The notes under the pieces: generated by a model
Told to the model about the DNA's origin: nothing
The model's database searches: none
The model's input: only the letters and a program-made list of their open reading frames with translations
Origin: Colwellia sp.
Lineage (GTDB): Bacteria > Pseudomonadota > Gammaproteobacteria > Enterobacterales > Alteromonadaceae
Assembly (NCBI GenBank): GCA_020630795.1
Contig: JAHDIK010000004.1
Span: 225,445 to 289,444, forward strand
DNA: 64,000 nt
Direction of reading: 5' to 3'
Part shown: piece after piece, positions 51,470 to 60,236 of the stretch
How the letters are laid out: every line of letters begins with the position of its first letter
Position numbering within the stretch: position 1 is the first letter of the stretch
Position numbers and translations under genes: made by a program

Positions 51470-53587
51470 TCATTCTTCCAGCCGTTTTACATAAGTAATT
51501 AAAAATTGGTTAAACGCTTTTTTCCCTGAAAATTTATACTGGCTACATATTTCTTCTACAGATTTCCTTTGCAATACTTTAGCAATAACAGGTTCTATTT
51601 CAGATTGAAAGTCTAGTTTCATTTGATGATGTAACCACTTAAATAGACTTAACGCGCAATGATTATATTGACGTTTTTCAGAATAAAAGTCCGTTAAAGC
51701 AACACTGTCGTAATCGTTTAATAATGAAATTGAATGCTGTGGACGATAATGTAATATTAACCACACTAACGCAGGTGACAATTGGCTAAATTGCTCGGCG
51801 AGCAAAAACTCAAAATTAACGTAAAAGTTCGTTTCAAGATGAGATAATGTTTCACCTCCCTTCTGATTCATAGCTTTTAACAATAAGGCTGAATGCTCTC
51901 CGCTGGCTTTGTCTTTAGTAAAACCTAATCTAGCCAGTTTATAATCATTCTGTAACCAAAAGTTTAGTAGCTGGTTATTCGCGCCAAAGCTTGTACCTAC
52001 AAAATCAATCTGGTTTTGCTTTGCAAGGATTTCAATATAGTTTAAAAATTGTTTACCTAATCCTTTGTTTTGTAGTTCAGGTAAAACAGCAATACGCATT
52101 ATTCGATAATAACTGTAATTGAAACTTTGTTGTTCTCCGCAATGTGCCAACAAAGATTGAGGAATAAACTGATTTTTTAATCGACGTTCGTTGTTTTTAA
52201 TCTGCTCTACGTCGCCAATATTTACTTGCCCTTCTCTAACTAACAAAGCGACACCAACCAGGTGTTCAAACTTCTTCATAACCACAATAGTTAAATGTTC
52301 ATTATCAAGTAATAATCTAAGGTCACTCGGAGAAGTTTGATAATGTGCTGTTACTAACACAGCAAATATTTGCGATAACAACGCTTCATTTTTTAGTAAC
52401 TGTTGTGCAGTAACACACTCATACTCCAATTCGTTTGAATTGTCTTCGGTTACGTTCAATGATAATGACGGTAATTCAGCATTCAATAAACATAAATCAA
52501 AAATGAAGTGTTCTAAAGGATCGTTTTTGGCCCAACGTATAGGCTCTTGTATATGTAGGATTTTCGTTGATGGGTAGATATTTTTAAGGCTTTTTAAAAA
52601 CTTAATTGAAAAACTACGCCCTGCTCCTTCATAACCGTGAACAGTGCTAGAAAAAACGATACGATGATAACGATGAATTAACGTATTTAGTTGATACAAA
52701 GGGACGGAAGCCGCCTCGTCTACTAACAATAATCCCGCCTCAGGCTTATTAATCAATAAATCATCCATTGCAACAAACTTCACCAAACCATTTTTATGAT
52801 TTACAGCATTGCGCGTAACTTCAACGAGAGAGTCACCACCAAAACTGATGACTAATTGATCAAAAAATATATCTAAAGATTTACGGTGGGCTGACGTAAT
52901 AACAATCGTTAAAAATGAAGTTGTTGTTTTAATTAACTGAGCACAAGCAATAGCTAACGCTGAAGACTTCCCTCTTCCGCGATCTGCCGTTAACACGAGT
53001 GGACGATTTCTATGCCCTTTAACAACTTGGATAACATGTTCAACAGCATTAACCTGTTCTTGAGTTCCACACTGAAATGGTAAAGAGCCAGACAATTGAC
53101 GGACTACTGCGTCATCAACAGGGTCGTGGTTTAACATTTGTAGAGAGTCTTCAGATAAATAGTGTAAGTGGTTGTTAGTTTTTATTTTTTCAAAAAAACG
53201 CTGATTGAATGCACTTGACTCTAGAAACTCTTGTTGGTTGGCTATATGAATAAACAAAACACCGCCTGGCACAAGCGTACCTGATAAAGCTGCCAATGCA
53301 TCAATATTTAATGAACAACTATTAAATAGTACGTATTGATATTCTCGCCCAAGCTTATTTTTAAAAGTATGCTTATTTACATTACTGAAACCATTTGATT
53401 GATCGTTATAAACCAACCACTCTTCACTAAGTGTGTTACTCGGTTTTGACTCGTAAGATGAAATTGTGTTGAGTAAATTGTCTGCCCATGAAAAGCTCCC
53501 ATTCAAAACAACCGTGAGGCGATGAGCAGCGCACTTAGCAGTGTTTGAGGTATTTATTAGCCATACCGAAAAATTTTCATGAGTCAT
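51470..53587 (-). CDS. tmcA: tRNA(Met) cytidine acetyltransferase TmcA
   Basis: Puts N4-acetylcytidine at the wobble base of elongator tRNA-Met. The 705 residues hold an N-terminal DUF1726-type domain, an RNA helicase-like ATPase with Walker A in LTADRGRGKSSALAIA and LLVDEAASVPLYQL, then a GNAT acetyltransferase domain (RIMRIAVLPELQNKGLGKQFL) and a C-terminal tRNA-binding region. Order and length match YpfI/TmcA. Convergent with the BspA-like gene. Confidence 0.96.
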   Translation of the reverse strand: MTHENFSVWLINTSNTAKCAAHRLTVVLNGSFSWADNLLNTISSYESKPSNTLSEEWLVYNDQSNGFSNVNKHTFKNKLGREYQYVLFNSCSLNIDALAALSGTLVPGGVLFIHIANQQEFLESSAFNQRFFEKIKTNNHLHYLSEDSLQMLNHDPVDDAVVRQLSGSLPFQCGTQEQVNAVEHVIQVVKGHRNRPLVLTADRGRGKSSALAIACAQLIKTTTSFLTIVITSAHRKSLDIFFDQLVISFGGDSLVEVTRNAVNHKNGLVKFVAMDDLLINKPEAGLLLVDEAASVPLYQLNTLIHRYHRIVFSSTVHGYEGAGRSFSIKFLKSLKNIYPSTKILHIQEPIRWAKNDPLEHFIFDLCLLNAELPSLSLNVTEDNSNELEYECVTAQQLLKNEALLSQIFAVLVTAHYQTSPSDLRLLLDNEHLTIVVMKKFEHLVGVALLVREGQVNIGDVEQIKNNERRLKNQFIPQSLLAHCGEQQSFNYSYYRIMRIAVLPELQNKGLGKQFLNYIEILAKQNQIDFVGTSFGANNQLLNFWLQNDYKLARLGFTKDKASGEHSALLLKAMNQKGGETLSHLETNFYVNFEFLLAEQFSQLSPALVWLILHYRPQHSISLLNDYDSVALTDFYSEKRQYNHCALSLFKWLHHQMKLDFQSEIEPVIAKVLQRKSVEEICSQYKFSGKKAFNQFLITYVKRLEE

Positions 53588-53742
53588 TCATTTATCGCCC
53601 TATATAAAATCACATTAAAGTTTATCAAGCTCAAAAAATTATCGATACAATGTTCTAATAAATTATTGAAAATCTAATTTGAAAAGTTATAATTTTTTGC
53701 CTATGTTCAATTAATAGATTAAAGAAAAATTGTGGGTATTCT

Positions 53743-53907
53743 ATGAGCGATAATGTAGAAAACATTGACGATAGTAATTATGACAATGACCTTGCAACCG
53801 GCGAAAAAGCTGAAAAGAATAGCAAAGTACGTAAACGAATTGATGACCTTATGGAAAAAAAGCGCCTAAAAGAATTACTTGATGATTCGGACGATTGGGA
53901 TCTATAA
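53743..53907 (+). CDS. 54-residue acidic protein resembling the PA3496 family
   Basis: A short gene encodes 54 residues: an acidic N-terminal third (SDNVENIDDSNYD), a basic middle (KVRKRIDDLMEKKRLKELL) predicted helical, and an acidic end (DDSDDWDL). The R-I-D-x-L-x-E-x-K-R-L-K-E-L-L pattern resembles the small PA3496-type proteins of gammaproteobacteria, a family I recall rather than searched. It has its own terminator 36 bases later. Function unknown. The frame is short but complete, with a strong helix pattern and clear end signals. Confidence 0.72.
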   Translation: MSDNVENIDDSNYDNDLATGEKAEKNSKVRKRIDDLMEKKRLKELLDDSDDWDL

Positions 53908-53942
53908 AACCATACGGTAAACCATCAACTTTGAATATGACT

Positions 53943-53976
53943 AAAAAGAGGATTAACAAAAAGTCCTCTTTTTAAT
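53943..53976 (+). terminator. Intrinsic terminator after the 54-residue gene
   Basis: AAAAAGAGGA (53943-53952) and TCCTCTTTTT (53964-53973) form a perfect ten-pair stem with an 11-base loop and a U tract. Confidence 0.9.
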
Positions 53977-54040
53977 TTGTCGACTCTTTACCATTAAAAC
54001 TGATAAAATCTTTCCAAAGTCTTTTCAAACAACACAATAA

Positions 54041-54697
54041 ATGAACGTAATTGAAAAACTCAGGTGTTTACTCACCTTTGGTCAAGGCGTTGCCCTTCCA
54101 CTTCCTAATATTTCTTCCGAAACTGACCCTTTTACATTGTTCGAGCAATGGTTTGATGATGCAAAAAAATCAGGCATCCTCCTACCTGAATCCATGTCAA
54201 TCAGTACTTGTAACGACAAAGGTCAACCGAGCTCACGTATGGTATTACTGAAAGAATTCAACCAAGAAGGATTTGTTTTTTATACCAATTACGGAAGCAG
54301 AAAAAGCCAAGAGTTAGAAAATAACAATAAAATATCATTATTGTTTCATTGGAATGTATTACAACGCCAAGTGCGCATTGAAGGTGAAGTTTGCAAAACA
54401 CCTGTTGAACAATCAAAAAAATATTTTCACAGTAGAGACCAAGGCAGCCAAATTGGTGCTTGGGCATCTAAACAAAGTAGTCAGTTAACTACCGAAAAAG
54501 AATTACAACAACGTGAGCAATATTACAAAGATAAGTTTGCTACCTTAGAGCAAATTCCTTACCCTGAATTTTGGGGTGGGTGGCAAGTAAAACCAAACTA
54601 TATTGAATTCTGGCAAGGCAGAGCGAGCCGTTTACACGATAGAATATGTTTCAAAAAACAAGATGGCTCGTGGGAAAACTTTAAACTGCACCCATAG
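54041..54697 (+). CDS. pdxH: Pyridoxamine 5'-phosphate oxidase
   Basis: Last step of vitamin B6 synthesis: oxidation of pyridoxine or pyridoxamine phosphate to pyridoxal phosphate with FMN. The 218 residues show PSSRMVLLKEFNQEGFVFYTN, the FMN segment NYGSRKSQELENN, HSRDQGSQIGAWASKQSS, and the C-terminal WQGRASRLHDR motif. All are diagnostic. Divergent neighbours and a shared downstream terminator with the symporter gene suggest a single-gene unit. Confidence 0.98.
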   Translation: MNVIEKLRCLLTFGQGVALPLPNISSETDPFTLFEQWFDDAKKSGILLPESMSISTCNDKGQPSSRMVLLKEFNQEGFVFYTNYGSRKSQELENNNKISLLFHWNVLQRQVRIEGEVCKTPVEQSKKYFHSRDQGSQIGAWASKQSSQLTTEKELQQREQYYKDKFATLEQIPYPEFWGGWQVKPNYIEFWQGRASRLHDRICFKKQDGSWENFKLHP

Positions 54698-54775
54698 AAT
54701 TGCCACACGAGTTTTTACGTTATTTGTAACTTTGTGCCTTTCAACTCTATTTAGGATGGAACAACTCATTCAAAT

Positions 54776-54807
54776 AAAAAAGGTTAGACTGAACGTCTAA
54801 CCTTTTT
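54776..54807. terminator. Bidirectional terminator between pdxH and the DAACS symporter
   Basis: AAAAAAGGTTAGAC and GTCTAACCTTTTT form a 13-pair stem around TGAAC with A and T tracts at each side. Confidence 0.93.
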
Positions 54808-54852
54808 CAATACTAACTCGCACTTTCGATAAGAATGCGAGTAAATTTACTG

Positions 54853-56193
54853 CTAGTTCTTATCTAAATGTTCAAAATCAATGTTCTCAATATTTTGAGC
54901 AGCATTTAAATCATTAAACACAGTTTCATCAAACTGCTTTTCAGATTTACCTACAATTAATGTAACCATACTATCACCCGTAACATTCACTGCAGTTCGA
55001 GTCATATCAAGTAATCTATCTACACCAATAATTAACGCTATACCTTCTACAGGAAGGCCTACTTGTTCTAATACCATTGCTAGCATTATCAAACCAACGC
55101 CTGGCACACCTGCGGTACCAATAGAAGCGAGTGTTGCGGTAAGAATTACCATTAAGAAGTCGGTTATTGATAAATCAACGTTAAACACTTGTGCAATAAA
55201 TACTGTCGCAACACCTTGCATTATAGCGGTACCATCCATATTAATGGTTGCTCCTAATGGAACCGTAAACGACGCGATAGAGTTTTTAACTCCCATTTTT
55301 TTCGTCACAGTTTCCATAGTAATTGGTAGCGTAGCGTTACTACTTGAGGTAGAAAAAGCAAAAATAGCTGCGTTTCTCATTTTACGTAAAAAGATTAACG
55401 GATTAAGCCCTGTAATCACTTTAAGTAATACAGGGTACGTAATCGTTGCATGTACAACTAACGCAACAAAAACAACTAAGAAGTACTTGATCAAATTACC
55501 AAATGTTTCTAGAGATACTTCGCTGAATAGTGACGCCAACAAACAAAAAACACCGTACGGCGCAATGTTCATTAAAATAGTAACCAATCGCATCACTACA
55601 ACACTCATGTCTTCAAACAAGCTTGCAATACGCTCACCTTGCTTACCTGACAATGAGATAGCAATACCAAACAATAATGCAAATACAATCACTTGTAACA
55701 TATTACCTTGAGCAAAGGCTGCGAATGGATTACTAGGGAACATTTGTATCAATACTTGTGCTAACGAAGGTGCTTCTCTACTTTCAAAACTAGTGTCCGC
55801 AACCATGTTAACGCCATCACCAGGACTAATAAGCAAAGCTAACGTCATTGCAAAACTAATCGCAATGGCGGTTGTTATCAAATAAAGAAAGATAGCTTTA
55901 CCGCCTATTCGTCCAAGTTTTGAAGTATCTTTTAAAGAACAAGTACCACAAATTAAAGACACGAATACCAGAGGAACAACCAACATTTGCAAACTCGCTA
56001 CAAATATTTTACCTATTACTTCGAAAACACCATCAACCAATAGGGTTTTCAATGAAATATCAAATAAATAAAGCGGAATAATAAAGTCGCCACTACCCGA
56101 CATTAGCATTTGTAAAAGTGCGCCGGTAATTATACCGGCTGCCATACCAATAACGATACGGGTGGTTAAGTTTGAGTGCTTATTTTCTGTCAT
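54853..56193 (-). CDS. Dicarboxylate/amino acid:cation symporter (DAACS family)
   Basis: A 446-residue membrane carrier with the DAACS (GltP/SdcS-like) fold: about eight helices and two hairpin loops. Signatures: the serine-rich FAFSTSSSNATLPITMETV hairpin and the conserved NMDGTAIMQGVATVFIAQ helix, then GVDRLLDMTRTAVNVTGDS. Substrates in this family are glutamate, aspartate, serine or C4-dicarboxylates coupled to sodium or protons. The specific substrate cannot be decided here. Confidence 0.94.
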   Translation of the reverse strand: MTENKHSNLTTRIVIGMAAGIITGALLQMLMSGSGDFIIPLYLFDISLKTLLVDGVFEVIGKIFVASLQMLVVPLVFVSLICGTCSLKDTSKLGRIGGKAIFLYLITTAIAISFAMTLALLISPGDGVNMVADTSFESREAPSLAQVLIQMFPSNPFAAFAQGNMLQVIVFALLFGIAISLSGKQGERIASLFEDMSVVVMRLVTILMNIAPYGVFCLLASLFSEVSLETFGNLIKYFLVVFVALVVHATITYPVLLKVITGLNPLIFLRKMRNAAIFAFSTSSSNATLPITMETVTKKMGVKNSIASFTVPLGATINMDGTAIMQGVATVFIAQVFNVDLSITDFLMVILTATLASIGTAGVPGVGLIMLAMVLEQVGLPVEGIALIIGVDRLLDMTRTAVNVTGDSMVTLIVGKSEKQFDETVFNDLNAAQNIENIDFEHLDKN

Positions 56194-56363
56194 ATTTTTA
56201 TACTAAAGCGTTATTTGTCATATATTTTGATTAGATTAACAGTAAAGGCTTAGATTAAAAACCTAACACGCATCAATTTTTTTCATAAGGTAGTGACGTT
56301 TTTGTACTTTTTCGGTTACTATGGCGAAGTTGATAATAAAAATTTACCAGGGAGATGCTTTTT

Positions 56364-58679
56364 ATGGCGCTACTTCAACGCTTTAGTCTTATCATTCTAC
56401 TTATGTCACTAGTAGCATGTGGAGGTGGTGATGGCGGTTTTGGAACACCAGATACAAATACTGATACAGGTGGAACAGACCCGGATACGACTGCAGATAC
56501 AGTAACCATGTCGTTAGCTATATCAAACGCAAATATTTCAGCAGAATCTCCTGCAACAGTTAGTGCGACGGTACTGAAAGGCACAACAGCGCAAGCAGGT
56601 GTTTTAGTTACTTTTGCACTTAATAATGAAGAATTAGGTATTTTTGATCCTCGTTTAGGTACCAGCATGACGGGTGATGACGGTATTGCAACAATCACAT
56701 TAAACGCTGGTGGAACAAGCGGTGCAGGTACAATTAGTGCAACGATAGGCACTGGTGATGATGAAATCATTAGCACTACTACGTTTAGTAGCGCTGGCGA
56801 TGCAAATACAGGCTCAACTCCAAACGTTACCGATATTTCCTTATTTGCTAGTACACAACAAATAGCTTCTAGTGGTGCCCAAGAAGTAACATTAACCGCT
56901 ATAGCTAAAGACCCTAATAACAACTTATTAGAAAATGTGGCTGTAACTTTTACTGCTTCGACAGGACAAATCGAAGTAATAAATGCACTAACAGGACCAG
57001 ATGGTAAAGCCTCAGCAACACTAACAACCAGTAATGAACCTACTAACCGTATAATTACTACAACAGCGACAACCGCTAACATAACAGATACTGTAGATAT
57101 TCAAGTAGTTGGTACGACAATTCAACTTACAGGCTCTAGCTCATTAGCAATCAACGATTCGAATAACTTTATCATCAATGTACTTGATTCAGACGGTAAT
57201 GGTATTGGTCAAACAGAAGTCACTTTATCTTCAAGCGCACCTTCATCTGGCAGTGCAGCAACAATAACATTACCTGAATCAGTTACAACAGATTTTACCG
57301 GGCAAGCAACCATAACTGTTGTAGGCACATCTGGTGGTGGCAGCGTTATTAATGCAGAAGCATTAGGTGCATCAGCTTCACAAAGTGTATCGGTTCAAGC
57401 AGACTCATTTCTATTTACGTCTTTTAACAATGAAGCGACAACCGTTGACTTAACATCTCAGTCGTTAGAGGCTGTTCCAGATGTATTGCTATCACAAACG
57501 GCTACAGCAACCCTAACTTGGTTACGTAGCGGGATTGCGGTACCAGATGGAACCGTTGTAAATTTTAGTGCAACTAGAGGGGATTTATCGACCACTTCAG
57601 CTACTACAGTAGACGGCAAAGTGTCTGTATCTTTGACAGCAACAAACGCAGGTAAGTCTTTAATTACTTTTAGTGGTATTGATGGAAGTATAGCCTTAAA
57701 TAATCAACTTGAATTTGAATTTATTGCTGAATCAGCTGATAGTATTATAGCCCAAGCTTCGCCTCATTCAATCAGTCCTAACGGACAACAGTCAACGGTT
57801 TCAGTTGTAGTAACGGATCCAAATGGTAACTTGGTTAAAAATAAACAAATAGACTTTAAGCTCACCGATGTTAGCGGCGGCTCAATTTTCCCTGCTAGCG
57901 CAGTAACTGATAGCAACGGCTCCGCATCAACGGTATACACTTCAAATACTGTATCCGCTCAAGATGCGGTCTCAATTCAAGCAACGGTTACAGATACTCC
58001 TACTGTAACCGATACCGTAACACTAACAGTAGCAGACAGAGAATTATTTATTTCGCTTGGTACAGGTAACCAAATGGAAGAACCTGACATAACTACCTAT
58101 AACAAGCAATTTAGCGTTTTCGTAACTGACGTAGACTCGACGCCAGTAGAAAATGTAGAGCTGACTGTTTCTGCCGTTCCAAAAACATACTACAAAGGTA
58201 TTTGGATACAATATTACGACTCTACAGGCACTTTTGTTCGTTGGCTGGCTGCGGGAGAGTACCAAGCAGATAATTCGGACTCACCAACTCTATACAACCG
58301 CAAATTAGCTTGTAATAACGAAGACAAAAATCTAGATGGTATATTAGATGCCGGCGAAGATGATACCGCTGACGGAAATGGAAACGGTGACGGAATGTTA
58401 ACTCCTGGAAATGTAGTAGGCGCTTTAGGCAACATCGTTACAGATTCAAATGGTTTAGCAATAATTGATATTCGTTACCCTCAAAGTTACGGAAGTTGGG
58501 TTGACATTGACTTGATAGTTTCAGCAAAAGTAAAAGGAACTGAAAGTATAGCCCGTACTATATTTACTTTACCAACGTTATCAGATGATGTGTTGGATGA
58601 AGATGTTGATCCCCCAACGTCAAGTATAGGTAAATCGAGCCCATTTGGTAGTACGCTATCTTGTACCTCAGCAGATTAA
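56364..58679 (+). CDS. Ig-like (Bid_1/invasin-type) repeat lipoprotein
   Basis: A 771-residue lipoprotein. The chosen ATG lies nine bases after a GGGAG Shine-Dalgarno sequence; the upstream ATG at 56355 is too close to it. Lipobox VAC at about 16-18, then a Gly/Asp/Thr-rich linker. Residues about 50-550 contain around five Ig-like domains of the Bid_1 type, each of about 100 residues with cores such as PNNNLLENVAVTFTASTG. The C-terminal part has an EF-hand-like calcium loop (EDKNLDGILDAGED) and DGNGNGDGMLTPG. Anchored at the outer membrane, it may act in adhesion or matrix building; the partner is unknown. Codon and base use look like the host. Confidence 0.88.
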   Translation: MALLQRFSLIILLMSLVACGGGDGGFGTPDTNTDTGGTDPDTTADTVTMSLAISNANISAESPATVSATVLKGTTAQAGVLVTFALNNEELGIFDPRLGTSMTGDDGIATITLNAGGTSGAGTISATIGTGDDEIISTTTFSSAGDANTGSTPNVTDISLFASTQQIASSGAQEVTLTAIAKDPNNNLLENVAVTFTASTGQIEVINALTGPDGKASATLTTSNEPTNRIITTTATTANITDTVDIQVVGTTIQLTGSSSLAINDSNNFIINVLDSDGNGIGQTEVTLSSSAPSSGSAATITLPESVTTDFTGQATITVVGTSGGGSVINAEALGASASQSVSVQADSFLFTSFNNEATTVDLTSQSLEAVPDVLLSQTATATLTWLRSGIAVPDGTVVNFSATRGDLSTTSATTVDGKVSVSLTATNAGKSLITFSGIDGSIALNNQLEFEFIAESADSIIAQASPHSISPNGQQSTVSVVVTDPNGNLVKNKQIDFKLTDVSGGSIFPASAVTDSNGSASTVYTSNTVSAQDAVSIQATVTDTPTVTDTVTLTVADRELFISLGTGNQMEEPDITTYNKQFSVFVTDVDSTPVENVELTVSAVPKTYYKGIWIQYYDSTGTFVRWLAAGEYQADNSDSPTLYNRKLACNNEDKNLDGILDAGEDDTADGNGNGDGMLTPGNVVGALGNIVTDSNGLAIIDIRYPQSYGSWVDIDLIVSAKVKGTESIARTIFTLPTLSDDVLDEDVDPPTSSIGKSSPFGSTLSCTSAD

Positions 58680-58684
58680 AAAAT

Positions 58685-58711
58685 AAAAAAGCTCCCTAGG
58701 GAGCTTTTTTA
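58685..58711. terminator. Intrinsic terminator after the Ig-like lipoprotein gene
   Basis: AAAAAAGCTCCC and GGGAGCTTTTTT form a stem with a very short loop. A and T tracts on both sides mean it may also serve the convergent ureohydrolase gene. Confidence 0.9.
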
Positions 58712-58735
58712 TTGCCAAGCGTTAGACTCGTAAAA

Positions 58736-59842
58736 CTACTTAGCTATTTCCTTAATCAAAAACGCTGAAATCTCTCCACAAGCTTTTAGTGTTTTATTTC
58801 TACTTTCTTCCCCTAAACCAGAACTATCGGTAAAAGGCGCGATTTCCATCATATCTGCCCCTGTGATTGGGTATTGTTCTGCTAATGCTTTTAGGATATC
58901 CATCGTTTCTTGCATATTTAATCCATCAGGTTCCGGAGTCCCTGTTGCTGAAGCTATAGAATCGTCTAACGCATCAATATCAAAGCTTACATAAAGTTCA
59001 TCAATATTTTCCGTTTTTAACTGTAATAAAACGTCTTTAATAATCTGCTCTACGCCCTTCTCTTTAATTTCTTTTGCCCAATGTTGTTTGACACCAAATG
59101 TACTCTCCCAATGCGATTTAGGCTTTCCGCTCGAGCGAATTCCTAATTGAATTAAATGATTGTGTTCATGTAAATCATCTAATATATGCGTACACCATGA
59201 CCCAAAACACAAATCAATACCTAAACGCTCAACTAATAAGTCTGTATGTGCGTCAAAGTGGATAATTGCTGCCCGCTTTCCTTGCTTTTTCTTTGCTTGT
59301 AAGTAGGCCTTAGTGAGCGGGTAACTAACAGAATGATCTCCACCAATACCGAATATACCTTTTTCAGGAAACTCTTCGTAAAAACCGTGTAATACGTCTT
59401 CGGTTATTGACAAAGGACTCACACAGAAATCACTTTCGGGATCTTGATACAATGCTTTACGACAGTTTGATAATGTTGCATCGTTCAAATATTTATCATG
59501 CAACAAATGTGGAATAACACGTACATCACCTAAATCAAAAACATTTAACCCTGAATGCTGTTCAAGCAGCGTAGACCTTACAAATAAAGGCCCCCAGTTT
59601 GCTCCTCTAAGAATCCCACCACCGCAGTCTGAAGCTATCCCAAGCATTACAGCCTTTGAAGATCGTGATAAATCATCAAGTGAGTTTTGCCACAACTGTT
59701 CAATGTTGTTTGTTTGCCCGAACAATGATTGATGTAACTGTTCTTTTCGTTCTTTGGCTGTATTTACTGTAAACACACCGTTCCCAGGCGGGCATAAGCA
59801 CTGAGAAAATTTGTTCTTTAAATTAGACCATGAAGTTGTCAT
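58736..59842 (-). CDS. Ureohydrolase (arginase/agmatinase/formimidoylglutamase superfamily)
   Basis: A 368-residue manganese enzyme that hydrolyses a guanidino or formimino group. All metal-binding motifs are intact: GGDHSVSYPL, FDAHTDL, and SFDIDALDDS. The N-terminus has CGGGILRGANWGPLFVR, and the C-terminus DMMEIAPFTD. The substrate (arginine, agmatine or formimidoylglutamate) is undecided, but the NANWGP-type N-terminus and length lean away from classical agmatinase. The frame extends to a TTG at 59869; the ATG at 59842 with CGAGA eight bases upstream is preferred. No arginine or histidine catabolic genes lie next to it. Confidence 0.9.
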   Translation of the reverse strand: MTTSWSNLKNKFSQCLCPPGNGVFTVNTAKERKEQLHQSLFGQTNNIEQLWQNSLDDLSRSSKAVMLGIASDCGGGILRGANWGPLFVRSTLLEQHSGLNVFDLGDVRVIPHLLHDKYLNDATLSNCRKALYQDPESDFCVSPLSITEDVLHGFYEEFPEKGIFGIGGDHSVSYPLTKAYLQAKKKQGKRAAIIHFDAHTDLLVERLGIDLCFGSWCTHILDDLHEHNHLIQLGIRSSGKPKSHWESTFGVKQHWAKEIKEKGVEQIIKDVLLQLKTENIDELYVSFDIDALDDSIASATGTPEPDGLNMQETMDILKALAEQYPITGADMMEIAPFTDSSGLGEESRNKTLKACGEISAFLIKEIAK

Positions 59843-60236
59843 ATTGATCTCGTCTTGTTGTACAAGCAATCAAAGTTACTTGCAAAATAATTGAAGGAAA
59901 ATGGCTAGTCTTTATTCTATAAGGGCTGCAAATGAAATTATTTTAAGTATTATTTCTAAGTGCCCTCTTATTTTTTTAACTAAAGTCGACTATGATTACG
60001 CCAAAAATAACGGCAACATTATAGCTCAAAGCAAACATTAGGCGAAATTTTTCAAAATAATTGCTTGTTACTTTGAATAATTACAGATATATCTAATAGT
60101 AATTAACGCATTAATCATTTTATACGAAGAGTAATATAAGTATAGGTAGCTCGTCCTACACTTAACCCAAATAAACTCAAACTATAAATTTCTAACCGGT
60201 AACACACCCGTTAGCTACTTAGGAAAGTAAAATCAT
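59843..60236. other. Intergenic region upstream of topA
   Basis: AT-rich 394 bases between divergent ureohydrolase and topA starts, which should hold both promoters. A weak hairpin, CTAACCGGT with ACCCGTTAG, sits at about 60192-60214, 23 bases before topA, with an AGGAAAG Shine-Dalgarno sequence at 60221-60227. No gene seen. Confidence 0.5.

Noticed and set aside
55244..55711. Plus-strand frame of 155 codons inside the DAACS gene
   Set aside because: Antisense shadow of a strongly supported transporter.
56375..57082. Long minus-strand frame of 235 codons inside the Ig-repeat gene
   Set aside because: Antisense shadow of a low-complexity Thr/Ala/Val-rich coding sequence; no start signals and no protein-like pattern.
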